NCBI GenBank assembly: GCA_002428885.1 | Contig: DIYE01000097.1 | Coordinates: 1-17,710, forward strand | Reading direction: 5' to 3' | Source: Alphaproteobacteria bacterium UBA6062 | GTDB lineage: Bacteria > Pseudomonadota > Alphaproteobacteria > Sneathiellales > Sneathiellaceae | DNA: 17,710 nucleotides | Shown: positions 13,428 through 17,710 of the stretch, one piece after another | Position numbering within the stretch: the stretch's first letter is position 1 | Layout: every line of letters starts with the position of its first letter | Notes under the pieces: model-generated | The model's input: the letters and a program-made list of their open reading frames with translations, nothing else | Databases searched by the model: none | Told to the model about the DNA's origin: nothing | Program-made: the position numbers and the translations under genes

Positions 13428-14524
13428 TGCGCGCAACTTCAGGACCTCTTACAGGCATAAAAGTAATTGCCCTAGAACAAGCGGTGGCTGCCCCCTATTG
13501 CACATCACGCCTGGCCGATGCCGGTGCGGAGATCATCAAGATCGAAAGGCCCGAGGGGGATTTTGCGCGCGGCTATGATCAGGCTGCAAACGGGCTTTCC
13601 AGCTACTTTGTCTGGTTGAACCGCGGGAAGATATCAGAAATTGTCGATTTGAAGTCCGAGGCGGGAAAGCAGCAATTACAGGCTCTCCTCAGCGAGGCAG
13701 ATATTCTGGTGCAGAATCTTAAACCTGGTGCCCTTGAGAGCCTTGGGTTCTCTTTTCAGAAGCTGAGAGAAGAATACCCGAAACTCATCACATGCTCCAT
13801 AAGTGGGTATGGTGAAGACGGGCCGTTCAAGGAACGTAAAGCCTATGATCTGCTGATACAAGCCGAAGCCGGGCTTTGTTCTGTGACCGGCGGTCCGGAA
13901 AGCCCCTCCAGGGTGGGCGTTTCTGTTGTCGATGTCGCGACCGGGGCAACAGCCCATTCCGCCATTCTGGAGGCTCTTATTCAACGGGGTGTTACAGGCG
14001 AAGGAGATGATATCACGATCTCCATGTTTGATGTGATGGCTGACTGGATGACCGTTCCTTTGCTCAATCATGAAGCCGGGAACAGTCCCAAACGTATGGG
14101 GATGGCCCATCCATCCATCGCTCCGTACGGTGTTTTTAGAACCCTCGACGACAAACAAATCCTGATTTCCATTCAAAGTGATCGGGAATGGCGCATTTTA
14201 ACAACGGCCTTTCTTCAAAATCCGAAACTGGCCGATGATCCTCGCTTTGCGACAAACCTCGCCCGGGTTCAGAACCGACAGACAACGGACAGAATTGTCG
14301 CAGAAAGGTTCCTCAAGTATTTTCATCAGGACGCCCAGCAACTCCTGACAGAGGCAGAACTCGCTTTCGCGACTGTCAATGATATGGAAGGTTTATCAAA
14401 ACATCCGCATCTGAGACGAATAACTGTCGAAACCGAAAACGGCCCTGTTCAATATCCGGCTCCCGCCGCCCTCTTCAAGAAGGGGGATCGGGACTATGGT
14501 CCAGTCCCTGCTCTTTCGGAATAA
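13427..14524 (+). CDS. Type III CoA-transferase (CaiB/BaiF family)
   Basis: A 365-residue family III CoA-transferase. It starts with GIKVIALEQAVAAPYCTSRL followed by DAGAEIIKIERPEGD, then NLKPGALESLG and SISGYGEDGPF. The catalytic Asp that forms the aspartyl-CoA anhydride is Asp141 in KAYDLLIQAEAG. Such enzymes move CoA from a donor such as succinyl-CoA to a carboxylic acid. At 365 residues it is shorter than CaiB or formyl-CoA transferase (about 405-430) and nearer to the mesaconate/itaconate group, which does not fix the substrate. Overlap with the dehydrogenase gene indicates coupled expression: activate the acid, then oxidise the thioester. Confidence 0.9.
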   Translation: MRATSGPLTGIKVIALEQAVAAPYCTSRLADAGAEIIKIERPEGDFARGYDQAANGLSSYFVWLNRGKISEIVDLKSEAGKQQLQALLSEADILVQNLKPGALESLGFSFQKLREEYPKLITCSISGYGEDGPFKERKAYDLLIQAEAGLCSVTGGPESPSRVGVSVVDVATGATAHSAILEALIQRGVTGEGDDITISMFDVMADWMTVPLLNHEAGNSPKRMGMAHPSIAPYGVFRTLDDKQILISIQSDREWRILTTAFLQNPKLADDPRFATNLARVQNRQTTDRIVAERFLKYFHQDAQQLLTEAELAFATVNDMEGLSKHPHLRRITVETENGPVQYPAPAALFKKGDRDYGPVPALSE

Positions 14525-14542
14525 AGAAAGGCTGTAACTCTC

Positions 14543-14571
14543 TTAACGGCACCTCCGAAATTCTATAGAAT
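14543..14571 (+). promoter_or_regulatory. Predicted gntR promoter overlapped by palindromic operator
   Basis: TTAACG (14543-14548), a 17-base spacer and TAGAAT (14566-14571) make a plausible promoter. The perfect 12-bp palindrome ATTCTATAGAAT (14560-14571) covers the -10, so a bound repressor would shut the gene off. The same palindrome recurs before the enolase-superfamily gene. Most likely the GntR protein encoded 49 bases downstream represses itself here. Confidence 0.6.
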
Positions 14572-14619
14572 GTCGGAAAGGATCTTCCCTTTCGTATTTT
14601 AAGAAGCAGGAAAGCGTAT

Positions 14620-15282
14620 ATGCGTCCGACAGGTGATACAGATTTTCTGACAAAAACAGAGCTGGCAAAGCGTCATATCCAGACCCTTGTCCTCTCCGGC
14701 ATTTATAAACCCGGAGATCGTATCACCACCAAAGAGGTCTCAAGAGCCCTCGGAGTTAGTGATACTCCTATCCGGGAAGCTGTTCAAAGCCTTGCTTCTG
14801 AAGGTTGGCTTGATGTTCAGCAGCATATCGGTGCTGTTGTCCAGGGTGTAACCGCCGAGCAGATTAGAGAGGTTAGCAGATTGCGGGGGTCGGTTGGCGC
14901 TCTCGCCATCGAGGTGGGAACAGCCGCTTTTACGGAAAGCCGCTTGACGGCTATTGATGAGGTTTTGGCTGATATGGGAAAAGCTCTGGAGCGGGATGAT
15001 TTCGACACCTTCGGCTTAAAAAACTACGAGTTTCATGATCTGATCTGTGACAAGGACCACGCCCCCTGGTGTCGCCGTTTTCTGGATAGCCTCTATGGTC
15101 ATATGTCACCGGGGAGGCTTGGCATTACCCCTACAAAGAAGAGGATGACCGCAGCCCTTCAAGAACACCAGAATATCCAGGACAAGTTGCGAGTCGGGGA
15201 TTTCAAAGAGGCCGCCAGACTGGTGGATATTCACGAACGGAACGCCGGAGACTTCTTCCTGGCTATTCTGAGTGAAGATTAA
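14620..15282 (+). CDS. GntR-family regulator, FadR subfamily (FCD domain)
   Basis: A 220-residue regulator. The winged helix (about 12-78) includes LSGIYKPGDRI and VSRALGVSDTPIREAVQSLA, the standard GntR signature. The all-helical FCD effector domain (about 88-215) keeps the metal- and ligand-binding histidines in YEFHDLI, QEHQNI and DIHERN. FCD regulators commonly sense small organic acids or sugar acids, which suits the downstream enolase-family enzyme. It has its own promoter with a palindrome. The downstream enolase-family gene has the same palindrome, so both are probably controlled by this protein. The start is the first ATG, preceded by AGGAAAG. Confidence 0.92.
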   Translation: MRPTGDTDFLTKTELAKRHIQTLVLSGIYKPGDRITTKEVSRALGVSDTPIREAVQSLASEGWLDVQQHIGAVVQGVTAEQIREVSRLRGSVGALAIEVGTAAFTESRLTAIDEVLADMGKALERDDFDTFGLKNYEFHDLICDKDHAPWCRRFLDSLYGHMSPGRLGITPTKKRMTAALQEHQNIQDKLRVGDFKEAARLVDIHERNAGDFFLAILSED

Positions 15283-15285
15283 CTC

Positions 15286-15299
15286 AGAGAATATTCTCT
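15286..15299. repeat. 14-bp perfect palindrome after gntR
   Basis: AGAGAATATTCTCT reads identically on both strands and begins four bases after the gntR stop. It has no following T-run and no loop, so a terminator is unlikely. It shares the GAATATTC core letters with the operator at 15388 and may be a second regulator site for the enolase-family promoter about 100 bases downstream. Confidence 0.45.
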
Positions 15300-15387
15300 A
15301 ATTAAAACAAACCATTATCAACTGCCTACCTCTTCCTGACACATCAGGAGCATGATTCACCGGTTGACGGTTTTTTGTTGAAATGCA

Positions 15388-15403
15388 ATATTCTATAGAA
15401 TAT
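15388..15403. promoter_or_regulatory. GntR-type operator before the enolase-superfamily gene
   Basis: ATATTCTATAGAATAT (15388-15403) is a 16-bp perfect palindrome with the same 12-bp core, ATTCTATAGAAT, as the gntR upstream site; a further TATAGAATA half follows at 15402-15410. Upstream TTGACG (15364-15369) is a possible -35, putting the palindrome over the -10. This supports repression of the enolase-family/GMC unit by the adjacent GntR protein. Confidence 0.62.
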
Positions 15404-15439
15404 AGAATACAGAAAAATAAAAACAGGATCCTGAACCCG

Positions 15440-16663
15440 ATGACTTCCCGAGCGATTATCAGCAATGTTGAAGTGCTTGCCTGCAGCAACTCCTGGCGCA
15501 ATTTCCACTTCGTCAAAATCACTGCCGAAAACGGCTTGGTCGGCTGGAGCGAATTTGACGAATTTTTCGGCATGCCCCATGTCTCTTCCGTCATCCAGAA
15601 TCTCGCCCCCCGCCTGATCGGGCAAAACGCCGTTCACCATCAGGCCATCCGCCAGGACCTTCTTAATGTCACCCGTCCAGGGGCCGGCGGCGTTGTCGGA
15701 CAAGCCATCGGCTCCATTGAAAATGCCCTGATTGATCTTCATGCCAAAACGCTGGATGTTCCGGCCTATATCCTGCTTGGCGGAAAGATCCGTAGTAAAA
15801 TCCGGGTCTATTGGTCCCATTTCGTCTCTCACCGGGCCCGTATCGGCCATTTCGGCAAAGACATTACGGATGTCGGCGGTGTTCGCGAGAATGTTCAAGA
15901 CGCCTTGAAAGATGGCTATACCGGCGTAAAAACCAACGTCTTTAATTATCTGGAAGATGGCAGCACACGCGGTTGGGCGCCAGGTTTCGGCCGTCCCTTC
16001 GACCCTTCCAGAAATGCTGAGAGGAAACTCCGCCGGGGTCTTCGTGAACATCTGCAATTAATACGCAGTGAAGCCGGAGAAGACATGGATATCATGTTGG
16101 ATCTCAACTTCAATTCAAGACCGGAAGGTTATCTGTCCATTTTACGGGATATTGATGACCTTGGGCTTTTCTGGCTGGAGCTGGATGTGCTGGATGCCAA
16201 GGCACTCTCCATGATCCGTGCCAAAAGCCAGACCCCGATTGCCTCCTGTGAAACACTGATCGGTCTGCATCAGTTTGTACCTTTCTTTGAACGCCAGGCT
16301 GTCGACGTCGCTATTATCGATACGCTCTGGAATGGTATGTGGCAATCGATGCATATTGCGGCAGCGGCGGATGCCTATGATGTGAATGTAGCCTGCCATA
16401 ACTTTTACGGTCATCTGAGCACCATGATGAATGCTCATTTCTGCGCGGCCGTTCCTAACTTGCGCATTATGGAAACCGATGTGGATCGGGTCGCGTGGGA
16501 TAAAGAGATTTTCACTCATCTCCCGGACATTAAGGACGGCTACATGACTGTTCCCGAACGCCCCGGCTGGGGAACAGAGCCCGTCGAAGAGGCACTCAAA
16601 AAATATCCACCTATTCCGGATGCCGGCCTCGCCCGGGCGGCTCATAGAGAAAGCTTTGTCTGA
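15440..16663 (+). CDS. Mandelate racemase/muconate-lactonizing-type enolase-superfamily enzyme
   Basis: A 407-residue enolase-superfamily protein: a capping domain (about 1-125) then a barrel. Metal ligands are Asp221 (DLNFN), Glu247 (WLELD) and Glu271 (SCETL). Asp294 (IIDTLWNG) and His320 (ACHNFYGH) form the His-Asp dyad of the mandelate racemase subgroup, and Glu345 (RIMETD) matches its electrophilic Glu. The second-strand KxK motif reads Lys164-Thr-Asn166, so one of the two lysines is gone, as in some acid-sugar dehydratases. It probably abstracts a proton next to a carboxylate, most likely dehydrating a sugar acid or hydroxy acid. The frame opens at 15383, but that start would lie against the operator; ATG 15440 is chosen, with AGGA 11 bases upstream. 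Confidence 0.87.
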   Translation: MTSRAIISNVEVLACSNSWRNFHFVKITAENGLVGWSEFDEFFGMPHVSSVIQNLAPRLIGQNAVHHQAIRQDLLNVTRPGAGGVVGQAIGSIENALIDLHAKTLDVPAYILLGGKIRSKIRVYWSHFVSHRARIGHFGKDITDVGGVRENVQDALKDGYTGVKTNVFNYLEDGSTRGWAPGFGRPFDPSRNAERKLRRGLREHLQLIRSEAGEDMDIMLDLNFNSRPEGYLSILRDIDDLGLFWLELDVLDAKALSMIRAKSQTPIASCETLIGLHQFVPFFERQAVDVAIIDTLWNGMWQSMHIAAAADAYDVNVACHNFYGHLSTMMNAHFCAAVPNLRIMETDVDRVAWDKEIFTHLPDIKDGYMTVPERPGWGTEPVEEALKKYPPIPDAGLARAAHRESFV

Positions 16664-16695
16664 GTGAAGCCAGAGCCACAAAGGGAGGCAATCCG

Positions 16696-17710
16696 GTGAG
16701 TGAAACAGTAGATGTATTGATCATTGGCGGCGGCGCTTCTGGCGCAGCAATCGCCTGGTCACTCGCGGAAACCAGGATGCGCATTCTCTGCCTTGAGCAG
16801 GGAGAATGGCCAAACTCCGATGATTTTCCAAGTACCGGCATGGATTGGGAAAGCCGACAGCATAGTGATTATGCCATCAGCCCCAACGTCCGGAACAACC
16901 CCGCCGACTACCCGATTAACGATGATGCGTCTCCCATTAAAATCGCTAACTTCAATGGTGTCGGCGGGGGAACCGTGCTTTATGCAGGGCATTTTCCTCG
17001 TCTTCTGCCCTCCGATTTCAGAACAAAAAGTCTGGATGGTGTGGGAGAAGACTGGCCCATCGACTATCAGACACTGGAACCCTTTTATGCCCTAAATGAC
17101 CGAATCATGGGTATTTCCGGCCTGGCCGGTGACCCGACCTACCCACCCAAAGATCAAGTCCTTCCTCCTGTTCCCATGGGCAAAACCGGGCGACTTTTCG
17201 GGCAGGCCATGAATGATCTTGGCTGGCACTGGTGGCCATCCGATACAGCCATCCTGACGGAAGAATATGAAGGACGTGCGCCCTGCATCAATTTGGGCCA
17301 ATGCCTGTCAGGATGCGCACAAGGTGCAAAAGCGACCGCCGATCTGGCTTACTGGCCAGACGCTGTGCGGCAGAGAATTGAAGTCCGCACCGGTTGCCGC
17401 GTGAGCCGGATTGAAACCAATGAGGACGGCATGGCCAGCGGCGCCTTCTACTTTGACCGGGACGGCAACGAGATTTTTCAGGCTGCTGAAATTGTCATTG
17501 TCGCTTGCAACGGCATTGGCACCCCTCGCCTCCTTCTAAATTCAGCGTCCGAAAAGCACCCTTATGGCCTTGCCAATTCCAGTGGTCTGGTCGGCAAAAA
17601 CCTCATGCTGCATCCGTATGCAAAAGTCTGGGGGGAGTTTGATGAGGCACTGGACGGCCACCGGGGGCCGCCGGTTTGCCTCTGGAGTATGGAGTTTTAT
17701 GAAACGGAAG
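16696..17710 (+). CDS. GMC-family FAD oxidoreductase, C-terminus cut by window edge
   Basis: A GTG start with an ideal GGGAGG seven bases upstream opens a frame that stays open to the right edge (338 codons visible of about 500-550). The N-terminus has the FAD-binding GGGASGAAIAWSLAE, then NGVGGGTVLY and the cysteine-bearing CINLGQCLSGCAQGAKAT typical of the gluconate/glucose dehydrogenase-like GMC group, followed by CNGIGTPRLLLNSAS. The catalytic His lies beyond the window. Such proteins oxidise sugar acids, polyols or other alcohols, often passing electrons to cytochrome or quinone partners. It follows the enolase-family gene by 32 bases, so the two probably share one mRNA and one substrate chain. 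Confidence 0.9.
   Translation, partial: MSETVDVLIIGGGASGAAIAWSLAETRMRILCLEQGEWPNSDDFPSTGMDWESRQHSDYAISPNVRNNPADYPINDDASPIKIANFNGVGGGTVLYAGHFPRLLPSDFRTKSLDGVGEDWPIDYQTLEPFYALNDRIMGISGLAGDPTYPPKDQVLPPVPMGKTGRLFGQAMNDLGWHWWPSDTAILTEEYEGRAPCINLGQCLSGCAQGAKATADLAYWPDAVRQRIEVRTGCRVSRIETNEDGMASGAFYFDRDGNEIFQAAEIVIVACNGIGTPRLLLNSASEKHPYGLANSSGLVGKNLMLHPYAKVWGEFDEALDGHRGPPVCLWSMEFYETE

Noticed and set aside
13676..14176. Antisense 166-codon frame opposite the CoA-transferase
   Set aside because: Shadow of a well-supported gene; no domain or start signal.
15344..16057. Long antisense frame (237 codons) opposite the enolase-superfamily gene
   Set aside because: It is a frame shadow; the plus strand has intact metal ligands and catalytic residues.

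Overview
This window looks like chromosomal DNA from a roughly 50% GC alphaproteobacterium, probably marine or other free-living. I infer this from an NsrR-type Rrf2 regulator, the gene families present and the codon usage; no rRNA or other marker gene is available to fix the taxon. There are no RNA genes, insertion sequences, CRISPR arrays or phage genes. No gene-free stretch exceeds about 160 bases.

Region A (1-4548) is a nitric-oxide/nitrite module. A five-gene minus-strand operon, coupled by 1-4 base overlaps, reads norY (CuA subunit II), norS (heme-copper subunit I), senC (Sco), orf1 (membrane protein), nirC (formate/nitrite channel, cut by the left edge). The order norY/norS-senC-orf1 is that of the sNOR nitric oxide reductase clusters known from ammonia oxidizers. 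The usual active-site Tyr of subunit I is Asn here, which argues against a plain cytochrome oxidase. A divergent Rrf2 gene has every hallmark of NsrR (Cys91, Cys99, Cys105, Asp8). Between them lies a 15-bp perfect inverted repeat, one arm of which fills the -35/-10 spacer of the nor promoter. A small exported or anchored protein of unknown function lies tail-to-tail with nsrR.

Region B (4690-9070) is a mixed block: a LuxR-type regulator with a degenerate receiver; an operon of an exported alpha/beta hydrolase and a membrane-anchored YpfJ-like zinc peptidase whose HExxH motif reads HQxxH; and a plus-strand group of four small proteins I cannot assign, two of them with signal peptides.

Region C (9110-17710) is a catabolic island. 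It holds an SDR dehydrogenase divergent from a Rieske oxygenase; a LysR regulator divergent from an acyl-CoA dehydrogenase/type III CoA-transferase pair; then a GntR/FCD regulator, an enolase-superfamily (mandelate racemase type) enzyme and a GMC flavoprotein that runs off the right edge. The GntR gene and the enolase-family gene share the 12-bp palindrome ATTCTATAGAAT in their upstream regions, so they are probably one regulon. The substrate is unknown. The enzyme set suggests oxidative attack on a small oxygenated or N-methylated carboxylic acid followed by CoA activation and oxidation. No transporter and no Rieske reductase lies in the window.

The most interesting items are the NsrR-sNOR-NirC module with its operator, the unassigned catabolic island with its shared palindrome, and three enzymes or regulators with altered key residues (peptidase HQxxH, LuxR receiver without its Asp, acyl-CoA dehydrogenase with an apparently relocated catalytic Glu).
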